IMG/VR virus record: IMGVR_UViG_3300042559_000940 | Coordinates: 1 to 50,531 of that record | Reading direction: 5' to 3' (one strand) | Source: a virus | Length of the DNA: 50,531 nt | Shown: positions 38,557 through 46,856 of the stretch, one piece after another | How the letters are laid out: every line of letters starts with the position of its first letter | Position numbering within the stretch: position 1 is the stretch's first letter | The notes under the pieces: model-generated | The model's input: the letters and a program-made list of their open reading frames with translations, nothing else | What the model was told of the DNA's origin: nothing | Database searches by the model: none | Position numbers and translations under genes: made by a program

Positions 38557-39237
38557 TTATGCGTACTTGGAATAGTAGTCGTGTACTCGGTCCCACCATT
38601 TGTGAGACCATTCGTCAAATTCATCGGGCCACAGATCAAATTGCAAATACTGTTCGTCTCTAGTACACATAAAAATGTGTCCTTCACGAATGTTAGTACC
38701 GTGTATTTCATTATGAGCAAGTGCATACGCAGTCATTTGAAGATAATAATCTTCAATCCACTCTTTCTTTTTAACTTTGTTGCTCTGTTTAAAATCCATG
38801 ATTGACGGATTGCCTTTGTACAGTCCAACTAAATCTGTTGTTCCTGCATAAAGATCTGGCATGTACAAAGAAACTTCTGATCCCCAAATTTCGTTTACAT
38901 CGTCGAGTGCATGTACTTTGATCCGAGTTGCCATTGCATGTGCTTTTTGAGCGTAAGGATTGCTGCCAGGCACTGGCCAACTGCCGGTGTCGATATAATC
39001 TTCTAGATACTTGTGCATACGAGTACCTACACCAGCAGCTTCAACTGTTATTTCTTTTGCTTTTTCTTCGCCAACACGCTTTCGCCATTCTATCAAGTGT
39101 GTTTGATCTTTTGTCTCTGACAGAATTGTTGTAACACTAGGAACTGGGATGCTGCCACCCCAGTCATATCTTCTTTTGCCATTTACTTCAACTCTTAAAA
39201 GTTTTTTATATTCATATTTCTTTTTTATTAATGTCAT
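38557..39237 (-). CDS. PD-(D/E)XK (RecB/Cas4-like) exonuclease (226 aa)
   Basis: The conserved core is GTRMHKYLEDYI, then YAGTTDLVGLYKGNPSIMDFKQSN (the D..DxK catalytic motif) and DYYLQMTAYALAHNE. It resembles the lambda-exonuclease/RecB nuclease superfamily. It likely degrades or processes DNA ends during replication or recombination. Confidence 0.83.
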   Translation of the reverse strand: MTLIKKKYEYKKLLRVEVNGKRRYDWGGSIPVPSVTTILSETKDQTHLIEWRKRVGEEKAKEITVEAAGVGTRMHKYLEDYIDTGSWPVPGSNPYAQKAHAMATRIKVHALDDVNEIWGSEVSLYMPDLYAGTTDLVGLYKGNPSIMDFKQSNKVKKKEWIEDYYLQMTAYALAHNEIHGTNIREGHIFMCTRDEQYLQFDLWPDEFDEWSHKWWDRVHDYYSKYA

Positions 39238-39252
39238 GCCTAATTACAATTT

Positions 39253-39564
39253 TTACAAATCACCTAAGTCAGTTGCTCTTTTTGCCATTGCCGAAACAGT
39301 ATTTTTTCCTGATGTAGGTTTTCTCGATAAATTATTTTCATCGCCTGTTTTTATTTTAACAGAGTTTTTATTAAAGTCAGCCACTATATTTTGAATTTTA
39401 GGGTCACTGTTGTATGCTTGTTGAAAGATATCATAAGTGAAACCTTCGTCACCCATGTTACTCATATATTGATTTAATTGATTAAAGGAAACGTTGAAGT
39501 TTCCTTTATTTTTTAATAAAACTAGAAGTTGGTACAGTTTATTAGCGTTAACTTCTTCAGTTAC
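39253..39564 (-). CDS. Downstream ORF (103 codons) fused by a possible -1 frameshift to the prohead-like gene
   Basis: This frame is open from the slippery AAAAAAAAAG (39564-39573) to 39253 and reads VTEEVNANKLYQLLVLLKNK onward. No ATG, GTG or TTG occurs before the weak internal ATG at 39465, which has no Shine-Dalgarno. The zero frame ends TCA AAA AAA AAG TAA and contains the canonical A AAA AAG slippery site. A -1 slip reads straight into this frame. A hairpin lies at 39484-39507. Alternatives are a homopolymer assembly error or a short independent ORF. Confidence 0.55.
   Translation of the reverse strand, partial: VTEEVNANKLYQLLVLLKNKGNFNVSFNQLNQYMSNMGDEGFTYDIFQQAYNSDPKIQNIVADFNKNSVKIKTGDENNLSRKPTSGKNTVSAMAKRATDLGDL
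39484..39507. terminator. Hairpin AAAGGAAAC/GTTTCCTTT
   Basis: A 9-bp stem with a 6-nt loop (GTTGAA). It is followed by ATTTTTTAAT on the plus strand, but on the minus strand it lies inside the putative frameshift ORF. It could be a stimulatory stem about 60 bases after the slippery site, or an ordinary terminator on the other strand. Confidence 0.4.
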
Positions 39565-40496
39565 TTTTTTTTTGAAAGTATGTTTGCAAGTGTAGTTGGA
39601 TTTACTGATTCTTTTGTGCGTAGCTTTTTAAGAACAGCACCGGCTACCTTTTCGCCACGCTCTTTGCTACCATACTTTTCGCCTGCACTCTTTGCAATCT
39701 TTGCAAATTGCTTGCCTGGCTTGCCAATGTCTTTACCTGCGGCTGCTTTTTTAGCTGAGTAGTCTTTTGACTCACGCTTTGCTCTATCTGCTGGTTCTTC
39801 GCCGCCGGCTGCTGGTTCTGCTGCTCCAAAGTCGTCGTCTACCGAACTGACCGGAGTAATGTCGCCGCCGAGGTCTGCATCTAGTTCGTCTTCTGCACCT
39901 AAATCTGCATCCATTCCTGGTTCTTCACCTGGCATAGGTGTTGGTGCTGTTCCTTCGCCGGTCAACTGACTTACACCGCCAGTTAACGAAGTACGAGTTG
40001 ATTCCATAGCTTGGTAGAGGCTGTCAAGTGCAGGCTTTACCAATCCAACAAATGCTTCTGAAGATTCTTGTCCTAGCTCGTCGCGAATTGCGTCAGCAAG
40101 TTCAAGCATAGATTCTGTTTGCATTTCTGCTACATCTTCCATCCAACCAGTTAGACGATCAACCATGTCTTTAGCTGACATTACCAATTCAGCTTTGTCT
40201 TCTTCGCCTTCTCTTAAACGCTTAGTTGAAGTGTCTTCTTCAACATGTCCTCTTTCGGAAAGAGCAGCATTTAATACATCAAGCATCATTTTTGATTTTT
40301 GATAAGTTTCATTATGAACAGCGTCAAACGATTCGTTTGTTTCTACTTGACTTAGTTTTGTACGCAATCTATTACGTGCATCTTGAAGCTGTTCTATTGT
40401 AAAACGCTCTAAATTAATCTTTTGTCCGAATCGAGCAGCAAGGCTTTCGTTTAACGACTTAGCAGTAACTGGTTTAGCAAATTCTCTTATGTTCAT
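39561..40496 (-). CDS. Prohead core or scaffold-like structural protein (311 aa)
   Basis: The start MNIREFAKPVTAKSLNESL (ATG 40496) and the long helical middle match a class of marine T4-like prohead/scaffold proteins I recall. An acidic, Pro- and Gly-rich stretch (EEPGMDADLGAEDELDADLG) and a lysine-rich C-terminus follow. It ends at TAA right after the A-rich slippery run. A late-like GATAAATA (40523-40530) is upstream. Family assignment is tentative. Confidence 0.6.
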   Translation of the reverse strand: MNIREFAKPVTAKSLNESLAARFGQKINLERFTIEQLQDARNRLRTKLSQVETNESFDAVHNETYQKSKMMLDVLNAALSERGHVEEDTSTKRLREGEEDKAELVMSAKDMVDRLTGWMEDVAEMQTESMLELADAIRDELGQESSEAFVGLVKPALDSLYQAMESTRTSLTGGVSQLTGEGTAPTPMPGEEPGMDADLGAEDELDADLGGDITPVSSVDDDFGAAEPAAGGEEPADRAKRESKDYSAKKAAAGKDIGKPGKQFAKIAKSAGEKYGSKERGEKVAGAVLKKLRTKESVNPTTLANILSKKK

Positions 40497-40528
40497 GGTT
40501 GGGTTCCTGGAATTGTTTAATTTATTTA

Positions 40529-40957
40529 TCACATATCTTTCATAATGAACTCATCAAGAGCATTTTTTGCAGCATCGATTTTTGTCTTCGATATTTCAAG
40601 ACGAGAAGCTACTGCTTTTTTGCGAGACTCGCTGGCGTTTCCATGTATGATGTGAGAATAAAATTGACTGTCATTATAATTTTTTTCTATTATGTTATCG
40701 TATTTCATAATAGTATAAATTGGAGACTTTTTAATAGAAGCTTTTGCTACGGCAAGAGCCCCTGTTATACTAAAAGTAGTTGTTATGGGTTTGTTTAGTT
40801 TAGTATCGAATACTATATATCCGAGATTTTTGCTTTTTCTTATGACAATATGTCCGAGTCTGACACTGTTGCCCTTTTTATAAGGCAACGAAAAATTGTT
40901 CATTTTAGAGTCGATTATGTCTTCAAGTTCCTGAATAGCTATGTCAAGGTCTTTCAT
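40529..40957 (-). CDS. Hypothetical protein (142 aa)
   Basis: This basic, partly helical protein (DLDIAIQELEDIIDSKMNNF) has a beta-rich middle and a terminal coiled-coil-like helix. It overlaps the 68-aa gene by 14 bases. Structural neighbours suggest, but do not prove, a virion-related role. Confidence 0.6.
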   Translation of the reverse strand: MKDLDIAIQELEDIIDSKMNNFSLPYKKGNSVRLGHIVIRKSKNLGYIVFDTKLNKPITTTFSITGALAVAKASIKKSPIYTIMKYDNIIEKNYNDSQFYSHIIHGNASESRKKAVASRLEISKTKIDAAKNALDEFIMKDM

Positions 40958-41150
40958 TTGGAATTACTACCGTGCTACCTTTATAATATACCTTTGAAAG
41001 CAAACTTTTTTTAATTAAGTTTTCAATCACATATTGTTCTCTCTGTGAGAATGACTCAACATAACACGGTTTTGATATCTTGTCAAGCAATGTTTTTTCT
41101 TCATTGCTCATCTGTATTGAAAATTCTTTAATTAACTCATTAAATTTCAT
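40944..41150 (-). CDS. Hypothetical protein (68 aa)
   Basis: This small protein begins MKFNELIKEFSIQMSNEEK and resembles a short helix-turn-helix-sized domain (TLLDKISKPCYVESFSQREQ). No confident family. It overlaps the upstream gene by 4 bases. Confidence 0.55.
   Translation of the reverse strand: MKFNELIKEFSIQMSNEEKTLLDKISKPCYVESFSQREQYVIENLIKKSLLSKVYYKGSTVVIPNERP
41058..41086 (-). promoter_or_regulatory. Sigma70-like promoter
   Basis: Minus strand TTGACA (41086-41081), 17-bp spacer, TATGTT (41063-41058), inside the 68-aa gene. It could serve the genes from 40957 downward. Confidence 0.4.
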
Positions 41151-41578
41151 ATTGATATCGATTTCTTAATATCTTGCTTGTTATAAGTAATTTTATCTGG
41201 CTGGCTAGGATCTTTAATTGCATCCGGGTTTTCTATTTCTACTTCATCGCCTGCTACTTTTGTAATCTTGAATGCTTGAGGGGTTCCGGCTTGAGTTGGA
41301 AGCACTAACTTTTTTCCCGGTTGCAATAAAGCATCTTTTGCTCTATCAACGTCTGCATAGGCTGTGTTATCGCCGGGCAATGTTGGTTGTTTTTGCGAGC
41401 CTGCCATTCCGGCAACTTTTTGTCCTATTTTCTGTGCAGCGGCGCCTGCTACAGCTTTTCCAACCTGTTTAGCAGCCATGCCTGCTACTGATCTAGCAGC
41501 CGCCCCGGCAGCCATTCCAATAAGAGGTAATATTTCGTCTAGCTTTTCGTCGCTGTTAATAAATTCATCTGCTCGCAT
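41147..41578 (-). CDS. Alanine-rich hypothetical protein (143 aa)
   Basis: The N-terminal half is Ala/Gly-rich (LPLIGMAAGAAARSVAGMAA), resembling a membrane-interacting or glycine-zipper region. The C-terminal half is a soluble beta-rich domain (KLVLPTQAGTPQAFKITKVA). Similar proteins occur with phage structural genes. Function unknown. Confidence 0.6.
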   Translation of the reverse strand: MRADEFINSDEKLDEILPLIGMAAGAAARSVAGMAAKQVGKAVAGAAAQKIGQKVAGMAGSQKQPTLPGDNTAYADVDRAKDALLQPGKKLVLPTQAGTPQAFKITKVAGDEVEIENPDAIKDPSQPDKITYNKQDIKKSISI

Positions 41579-41607
41579 TATCTTATTTTCTTTCTGTCCG
41601 CTGTTTG

Positions 41608-41883
41608 TTATCTGTTCAACGCTTGTATTCTACGACTAGCAGGATTTACACGCTTTGTTCTTCCAGCTTTTCTAGCCATGCGTCTGCCAAATCTCGATTT
41701 GGTTCGCTTAAAACTTGCACTCTGTTTAAAGTCAAGTGGAGCAAAACATTGTGCCATTTTGCTAACAACACGACCGTGTCGTTTCCCGCCGGAGCAACGA
41801 TATTTGCGAACAACTGATTTACCAGTTCTCCCCCACACTACTTTTTCATTTACAGGTTGATCAAATAATTCACGCAATAACAT
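41608..41883 (-). CDS. Very basic phage protein (91 aa)
   Basis: This Arg- and Lys-rich protein has WGRTGKSVVRKYRCSGGKRH and a C-terminal FGRRMARKAGRTKRVNPASR. The charge suggests nucleic-acid or capsid interior binding. It matches a conserved small protein of marine T4-like phages by memory. A late-like GATAAATA (41889-41896) lies at the ATG. Confidence 0.65.
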   Translation of the reverse strand: MLLRELFDQPVNEKVVWGRTGKSVVRKYRCSGGKRHGRVVSKMAQCFAPLDFKQSASFKRTKSRFGRRMARKAGRTKRVNPASRRIQALNR

Positions 41884-41900
41884 AAAGTTATTTATCGTGT

Positions 41901-42140
41901 TTAGAATTTCATTAACATTACTACGATTGTTCCGAGCAAGCCAGAACTAATAGTAGCAGCGGCACCGATTATAACCTTGACTAATGATTGGTTGGCTGAT
42001 TTCATTTCTGCAGAAATACTATCAAGTTTTCCTTCTACCTTGGTCAAACGATTATCTAGTTGTTGATATCTTAATGCACATAAATCAACGTGTGCTTCAA
42101 GGCTTTCTTTTTCTAAGTCAGTTGTTAAGGCAGTCGACAT
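41901..42140 (-). CDS. Coiled-coil protein with C-terminal membrane anchor (79 aa)
   Basis: Heptad-like LDNRLTKVEGKLDSISAEMK is followed by a glycine-rich transmembrane segment (VIIGAAATISSGLLGTIVVM). The arrangement is like XhlA/haemolysin-type holin helpers. A lysis accessory role is possible. Confidence 0.65.
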   Translation of the reverse strand: MSTALTTDLEKESLEAHVDLCALRYQQLDNRLTKVEGKLDSISAEMKSANQSLVKVIIGAAATISSGLLGTIVVMLMKF

Positions 42141-42213
42141 TTATTTCTCCATTTTGCGACAGTAATGAATATTTTTAAATGCCTTTGTTCTTGCCTTTTG
42201 TATATTTATCATA

Positions 42214-42615
42214 TTATGTAAAATCGTCTAAGTTGAGAAACACTATGTTGTTGAGTTCTTCTGAGCTTGTTATAAACGCAGCATCTTCTAAGTCAACTGT
42301 TTCGTTTAAGTTTTTAATAACAGGGACTAAATTAAAATCAAACTTTAATGTGTCAATTGAATGACTGTTGTCAAACTCAAAATTAAAATTTAGTTTCCAT
42401 ACTCGATGGTTGCCTTTATACAATGTGCCAAAACCTAATCCTGTTATATCTCTGTCATCACAACTAGTTGTTGTGCGTATTTCTGGATTTGCTCGCATAC
42501 TTATAGTTTGTATGGCAGTAAGATAGTTTTGCTGTTGCTTTTGTAAAAAACTGTCGTCACCTTTTCGAGCACGAGTCTGTGTAATATCTATAAGTGTTAA
42601 TAACTGAAATCTCAT
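42214..42615 (-). CDS. Conserved phage structural-region protein (133 aa)
   Basis: This basic-N-terminal, beta-rich protein (MRFQLLTLIDITQTRARKGD) resembles a conserved protein that sits among marine T4-like structural genes, sometimes near tail completion genes. Its exact role is unknown. Confidence 0.65.
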   Translation of the reverse strand: MRFQLLTLIDITQTRARKGDDSFLQKQQQNYLTAIQTISMRANPEIRTTTSCDDRDITGLGFGTLYKGNHRVWKLNFNFEFDNSHSIDTLKFDFNLVPVIKNLNETVDLEDAAFITSSEELNNIVFLNLDDFT

Positions 42616-42638
42616 AACATTACTTATCGGTCATAAAA

Positions 42639-42665
42639 AAAGGGTCCGCAAAACGCGAACCCTTT
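42639..42665 (-). terminator. Rho-independent terminator
   Basis: AAAGGGTCCGC (42639-42649) pairs with GCGAACCCTTT (42655-42665) (one G-U). On the minus strand seven T's follow. It ends the 42685-43095 gene. Confidence 0.75.
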
Positions 42666-42684
42666 GATTTTAGTTTTACAACTA

Positions 42685-43095
42685 TTAGTCGATCGATAGA
42701 CCGTTAGTTGCCAAATCAACTGCTGTGATTGTGCATGAAGTGTCTGCACCAATTGCTGCTAGAATTGCTGCTTCTGCTGCACCCCATGAGCCGTTGCTTA
42801 CTGATGGTGTTGCTGCTGAACCACTGTTTGCAGTGTTTTCATTGTATGCTACGATGAAACCTTCAGTGCCGCCATCTGCCCAATAAATTTCAGCAAAACC
42901 TTGTAGAGCATTTAGTGCTTTGTAGAAGTTGCTGTTTGCAGTTTCTGCTGAAAAGTTAACTGCTGCGGCACTGTTAACTGCTGCAACTTTAACGAACTTT
43001 AGGTTTGGTGTACCAAATGCATAATTTGCTTTTGCTACACGAGCGTTTGCGCCAACTGTAGTTGCGCCAACTGATACTGAATATACGTCTGCCAT
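42685..43095 (-). CDS. Ala/Val/Ser-rich structural-type protein (136 aa)
   Basis: The composition (MADVYSVSVGATTVGANARV, SNGSWGAAEAAILAAIGADT) is typical of secreted or decoration-type beta proteins, but no signal peptide is present. A phage capsid-decoration or structural role is likely. AAGGAG precedes the ATG. Confidence 0.6.
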   Translation of the reverse strand: MADVYSVSVGATTVGANARVAKANYAFGTPNLKFVKVAAVNSAAAVNFSAETANSNFYKALNALQGFAEIYWADGGTEGFIVAYNENTANSGSAATPSVSNGSWGAAEAAILAAIGADTSCTITAVDLATNGLSID

Positions 43096-43203
43096 TTTAA
43101 ATCTCCTTGTACTCTATGGCAACAAACTTACGCTCCGTAAGTATTGTTATTATTATTTACCATAGAAGCAAAAATACTTATGATAATGGGGTTAAAACAC
43201 GAA

Positions 43204-44286
43204 TTAATCAGGAACCCATCGATGTCTGGGCACTAGCTTAATTTGTTCATCAAGAATCATATATCCTTCGCCGCCGCTTTCGTTTAGTGTGTACGACTGT
43301 ATTTCTGACACAGAGTCAAACTGCTCGATTATATTATTTTTTAATTCCATGATACCTTTTACTAAATTAAAGATAGTGGGCAATGCATAAGGATGCTCTT
43401 CAGCTAATTTAGCGATCTTAGATTGTTTTGGATGACTCACCTTTGAAGTTGCTAGCCAATCAAAAAAAGTTTCTCCTAGTGTATCTAACTTTCCTGCTTT
43501 ACTTGTTTGATTTACATATGTATAGATAATATTTTTAAGATCGCCTAATCCTGCTATAGGTGCAAGAAAACTGTCTATATCCGACTCTGAAATTATGTTT
43601 TGCAATTTTGCAATTTTGTTTTGCTCAACTACAATGTTAGATTTAATTCTAGTTTGTGTAATTACAGATACACTTGTGCTTTCATACACATTTTCATGCT
43701 GAAAGAATACACCATCTGCATCTCCAAATTTGCGATAAAACTTGTGGGCAGCAATGCATACTTTTGCTTCATCTAGTTTTGCACCCAATGCTGTGTTTGT
43801 ATTAACTTTGTAAGTTACTTTGTTTGGAGTAAACTCTACAGACTCGTTTGCAATTTGTGCAGGGCGATTAGGATAGAAAAGCAAATCCCCGTACACATAT
43901 CCTTGTGTCCATTTTGGAGTAGCTGCTTCTAAAAGTGGCCAAATACGCACAAGACTTTCTGCAAATGCAGGACGCCAGGGTTCTCCTCGGCCACTAGTTA
44001 GAATAAATTCTTCTAGCATATCCGGGCTAGTGCATTCAGCTTTGCCCCATGCATTTTTATTTACAAGTACAAACTGTCCAAGTGCATTGCGTCCCCAATA
44101 TATCGTAGGATTTCCGTCCCACTTAACCGAAGCTTCTCTTAGATTTTTAATTACATGCAATGCACGTTCTGCACCCGCACTCCCTTCAATAAAGACCAGG
44201 TCTTCAAGGTGCTGAAATTCTCTGCCTACTCTTGGTTTTACAAAAGTCTCAATACTCGATGACGACGTTTGATATTTGTGTGCCAA
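43204..44286 (-). CDS. Nucleotidyltransferase/ligase-fold protein with KWDG motif (360 aa)
   Basis: The VKWDGNPTIYWGR segment (about residues 54-66) holds a KxDG motif I like that of ATP-dependent DNA/RNA ligases. GYVYGDLLFYP resembles motif III. EGYMILDEQIKLVPRHRW near the C-terminus resembles motifs IV/V. It matches cyanophage hypotheticals of this type by memory. Substrate unknown; could be a repair ligase or adenylyltransferase. It overlaps the GNAT gene by 49 bases. Confidence 0.65.
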   Translation of the reverse strand: MAHKYQTSSSSIETFVKPRVGREFQHLEDLVFIEGSAGAERALHVIKNLREASVKWDGNPTIYWGRNALGQFVLVNKNAWGKAECTSPDMLEEFILTSGRGEPWRPAFAESLVRIWPLLEAATPKWTQGYVYGDLLFYPNRPAQIANESVEFTPNKVTYKVNTNTALGAKLDEAKVCIAAHKFYRKFGDADGVFFQHENVYESTSVSVITQTRIKSNIVVEQNKIAKLQNIISESDIDSFLAPIAGLGDLKNIIYTYVNQTSKAGKLDTLGETFFDWLATSKVSHPKQSKIAKLAEEHPYALPTIFNLVKGIMELKNNIIEQFDSVSEIQSYTLNESGGEGYMILDEQIKLVPRHRWVPD

Positions 44287-45173
44287 AATTTTCCCTTAGA
44301 GTTGCTGTTTACCCAAGCAGTATACACAGGTCTGCCAACACTTGCAACCTTATATCTACGTCCGTTGCCCAATGTCATTGTGACATCACGTTCATTTTTT
44401 TGTAAGGTAATGTCAGTTATCCAACTAGAAAGAACTGGCTGTTCGTTGAGTACAGCCTCAGATACTGTTGTCTTTATATTTTTTGCTGTTGCAACCAAAC
44501 GAGTGTCTTGTGCTCTTTCCATTGCTTCTAGGTCGTCATATATCGGATCAGCATACTGTTTTAATAAATTTCCGTATTCATCGTCGTCGATATTGCCAGA
44601 CATGTATTGCTGATGTAGACGATCTTGTATGTCTGATAGTTCTTTTTTAAGTATGTTTATTTCGCTAGGATCATAATACACATCGTCTGGATCATCTGGG
44701 TCAAATTCTCTAAAAGAATCGCTATCGGTTTCCCATGCATAAACATTAATGCGTGGATCTCTTGCAAGAGAATTCCAAAGTTTTTCACTGCCCTTTGTTT
44801 GACTGGTGTCGCTTACAATTGTGTATCCATATTTTTCTATAGCCAGTTTGTACAACTGTAATGCAATTCCTTTTCCTTGTAAAACAGGATCAAAGTATAT
44901 TTCGGAAAACACAAAGTCTTTGCCTTGGTGCGGTTGCTTTAGTAATGCAAGCTGTCCGTACAATTCAGGTAATTCATTAGGTCCGTCTTCGACCCCAACA
45001 AATAGCATTAATTCAGCACGGCTACGTACTCCAGGCTTAATTTCAAATATATTCCAGTTGCCAATTTTGTGATTGGTTGGTGTTACTCGGTCAGCATAGT
45101 CAGCTGTCAACTCTGCTGTTCTGGCCATGTTAGGATTTATTTCATTACTTCTAATTACTTCAAAAATTTTCAT
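44238..45173 (-). CDS. GNAT acetyltransferase-like protein with C-terminal KTSC-type domain (311 aa)
   Basis: IYFDPVLQGKGIALQLYKLA with Q/G-x-G-x-G/A matches the acetyl-CoA loop of GNAT enzymes. Middle coiled-coil-like helices follow. The C-terminal GRRYKVASVGRPVYTAWVNS resembles the KTSC domain. It may modify a protein or small substrate. It sits between the ligase-like and nucleotidyltransferase genes. Confidence 0.65.
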   Translation of the reverse strand: MKIFEVIRSNEINPNMARTAELTADYADRVTPTNHKIGNWNIFEIKPGVRSRAELMLFVGVEDGPNELPELYGQLALLKQPHQGKDFVFSEIYFDPVLQGKGIALQLYKLAIEKYGYTIVSDTSQTKGSEKLWNSLARDPRINVYAWETDSDSFREFDPDDPDDVYYDPSEINILKKELSDIQDRLHQQYMSGNIDDDEYGNLLKQYADPIYDDLEAMERAQDTRLVATAKNIKTTVSEAVLNEQPVLSSWITDITLQKNERDVTMTLGNGRRYKVASVGRPVYTAWVNSNSKGKFWHTNIKRRHRVLRLL

Positions 45174-45850
45174 GCAATTTCTTTCCAGCTAGGATCTTCT
45201 TTCAAGTCTGCAATCATTTTATTTGCAACATCAACAGGAAGTGCTGCTACAATACTTTCAAAACAATCAAAGTCTTGTTCTTTACCGTTTACTCCGATCA
45301 ACAAGTAAGCAATTGTATCTAATTTGTTAGTTATAAAGTCTCCACGTTTTCCTTCTTTGTTTCTATTAAACAAACCTTGAAACGCACTCCAAAGCAAACC
45401 TTTTGATTTTGCAAGGTACATCATAGCAAGATGCTTATGTACACCTTTGTACTTAGAATTGGCAGGTATTTTGTGTATGTGAAACTTGCTTACTTCTTTT
45501 GCCTGAGGTGTGACTAATATATCTGCTTGATAAGCTTCGTTGTTAATTGGAACTCGTACATGAACGGCAATTCCATTTAATGTAGTTGTATCGCCAGACT
45601 TATCAAATAAGTCTTTTAATTTTTTTCTAATGTTTCTAGGATTGTCTTCATTGAAAACCTGTGCTAGGATTCTTTCTTCAACAAGAACGTCGAAGTCTCC
45701 GCTTTTTTTACCTACAACCGGATTGGCTGTACTACCAATTGGAATAACAGAAACTCCAATCTGAGACAGTACAGAATCTAAATGTTCTGCAATTGCACCT
45801 ATTTGAGAATGGTCAAATGGCACAACATCTATGAATACATTTCCGCCCAT
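45170..45850 (-). CDS. Pol beta-type nucleotidyltransferase-like protein (226 aa)
   Basis: The motif IPIGSTANPVVGKKSGDFDV (GS...DxD) and a third acidic residue in YQADILV match the minimal nucleotidyltransferase fold. Such enzymes add nucleotides to RNA or proteins, or act as antitoxin-like partners. It overlaps the GNAT gene by 4 bases. Substrate unknown. Confidence 0.65.
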   Translation of the reverse strand: MGGNVFIDVVPFDHSQIGAIAEHLDSVLSQIGVSVIPIGSTANPVVGKKSGDFDVLVEERILAQVFNEDNPRNIRKKLKDLFDKSGDTTTLNGIAVHVRVPINNEAYQADILVTPQAKEVSKFHIHKIPANSKYKGVHKHLAMMYLAKSKGLLWSAFQGLFNRNKEGKRGDFITNKLDTIAYLLIGVNGKEQDFDCFESIVAALPVDVANKMIADLKEDPSWKEIA

Positions 45851-45852
45851 TT

Positions 45853-46107
45853 TTACTTCTTTTTTGATTCTATTATTTTTTCAACACCGTATCTAAACTT
45901 ACGAGGATTGGACCCCCGTATTGCATTTAGAAAACGTCTTTCCAAATCTATAGCAACTTCTTCAGGATATGTCTCATGTATCTTTGTCAAAAGATTAACA
46001 GCACTTTCAATAAGGTTGCTTCCAGTAGTTTGTATGAATTCATCAGTGTAAGTTTTTCGACCTACACTGGAAAGTTCTTCTAAGATACCACGTGTTTTTT
46101 TCTTCAT
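45853..46107 (-). CDS. Hypothetical protein (84 aa)
   Basis: This helical protein begins MKKKTRGILEELSSVGRKTY. ATG 46107 follows AAGGACAAGGCA, a better start than the longer frame at 46143. A late-like AATAAATA lies at 46124-46131. Function unknown. Confidence 0.65.
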   Translation of the reverse strand: MKKKTRGILEELSSVGRKTYTDEFIQTTGSNLIESAVNLLTKIHETYPEEVAIDLERRFLNAIRGSNPRKFRYGVEKIIESKKK

Positions 46108-46299
46108 TGCCTTGTCCTTATAGTATTTATTATGTAGTAGCATTTGTCAAGAAGTTTTTGTGCTATGCACTACACGCATATCGTCTTTGCAATAATCACG
46201 CTCGTTTTTGTCAACATTTTATAGTAAATATAGTGTGCAAGTGCAGCATAATTCTGCATTTGAACACAGATATACAAACACACAGAACAAAAGAGAGAA

Positions 46300-46470
46300 A
46301 TGATGTTAACACTAAAACTTTTTGATAGTATAACCAAAATCACTAAACCCACTATGTCAGATCGTGATCTGGCCATATGGGCTCGCACCGAATACAAGAA
46401 GGATGCTGAATACGCATACTTTCATATGAAGCAGTACGGGGTTGCTCCTAAATTTGGAGTAACACGATGA
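46300..46470 (+). CDS. Small protein, first of a tiny-ORF operon (56 aa)
   Basis: ATG 46300 after AGAGAGAA begins MMLTLKLFDSITKITKPTMS, followed by RDLAIWARTEYKKDAEYAY. No known family. The stop overlaps the next start (ATGA). The upstream ACAAACACACAGA (46274-46286) is repeated before the last gene of this cluster. Confidence 0.6.
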   Translation: MMLTLKLFDSITKITKPTMSDRDLAIWARTEYKKDAEYAYFHMKQYGVAPKFGVTR

Positions 46471-46637
46471 TATCACTGTTGACAGAATGGTATGCTAGAA
46501 ACCGAACCTACAGAAAAACCTACAAAGAACTCAGTTCGTTGACTGTGCATCAACTCAAGGACTTGGGATTAAGTCATAGTTCGATTGAGCAAATTGCATT
46601 AGAGGCTGCTTATGGCAAGGAGGCTCGCTATGTTTAA
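46467..46637 (+). CDS. DUF1127-like small protein (56 aa)
   Basis: The pattern YRKTYKELSSLTVHQLKDLG, with LSHSSI following, matches the DUF1127 core (REL..L...EL.DIGLSR.DI) common in alphaproteobacteria. There, such proteins modulate RNA turnover and phosphate or motility traits. It overlaps genes on both sides. Confidence 0.7.
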   Translation: MISLLTEWYARNRTYRKTYKELSSLTVHQLKDLGLSHSSIEQIALEAAYGKEARYV

Positions 46638-46794
46638 AAATCTATTCAAAGCAAGAACTGAAAAAGATCAGATCGAAGAATACCTAGCTGAGGCAGTTGA
46701 TCTTGTTGATTTAGAGAATCGTATTAGAAGAATCGATCGTCACGAAGCACCGTGGCAGATCCGAGCAAATCAAAATCTAGCAGGGTGGACATGA
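46630..46794 (+). CDS. DUF3563-like small protein (54 aa)
   Basis: ATG 46630 follows AAGGAGGCTCGCT and gives MFKNLFKARTEKDQIEEYLA ... VDLENRIRRIDRHEAPW, matching the DUF3563 pattern (YLA..VD..DLE.R.R..DR.EAPW). The longer frame from 46612 is less likely. Function unknown. Confidence 0.65.
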   Translation: MFKNLFKARTEKDQIEEYLAEAVDLVDLENRIRRIDRHEAPWQIRANQNLAGWT

Positions 46795-46856
46795 TGATAG
46801 ATCCAGATCACAGTTACTATCGCGATTACAGCGAAAAGAAAAAAGGCGGCAAATGA
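46791..46856 (+). CDS. Tiny protein (21 aa)
   Basis: ATG overlaps the preceding stop. The peptide begins MMIDPDHSYYRDYSEKKK and ends GGK. It is supported only by the overlap chain of the operon. Confidence 0.35.
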   Translation: MMIDPDHSYYRDYSEKKKGGK

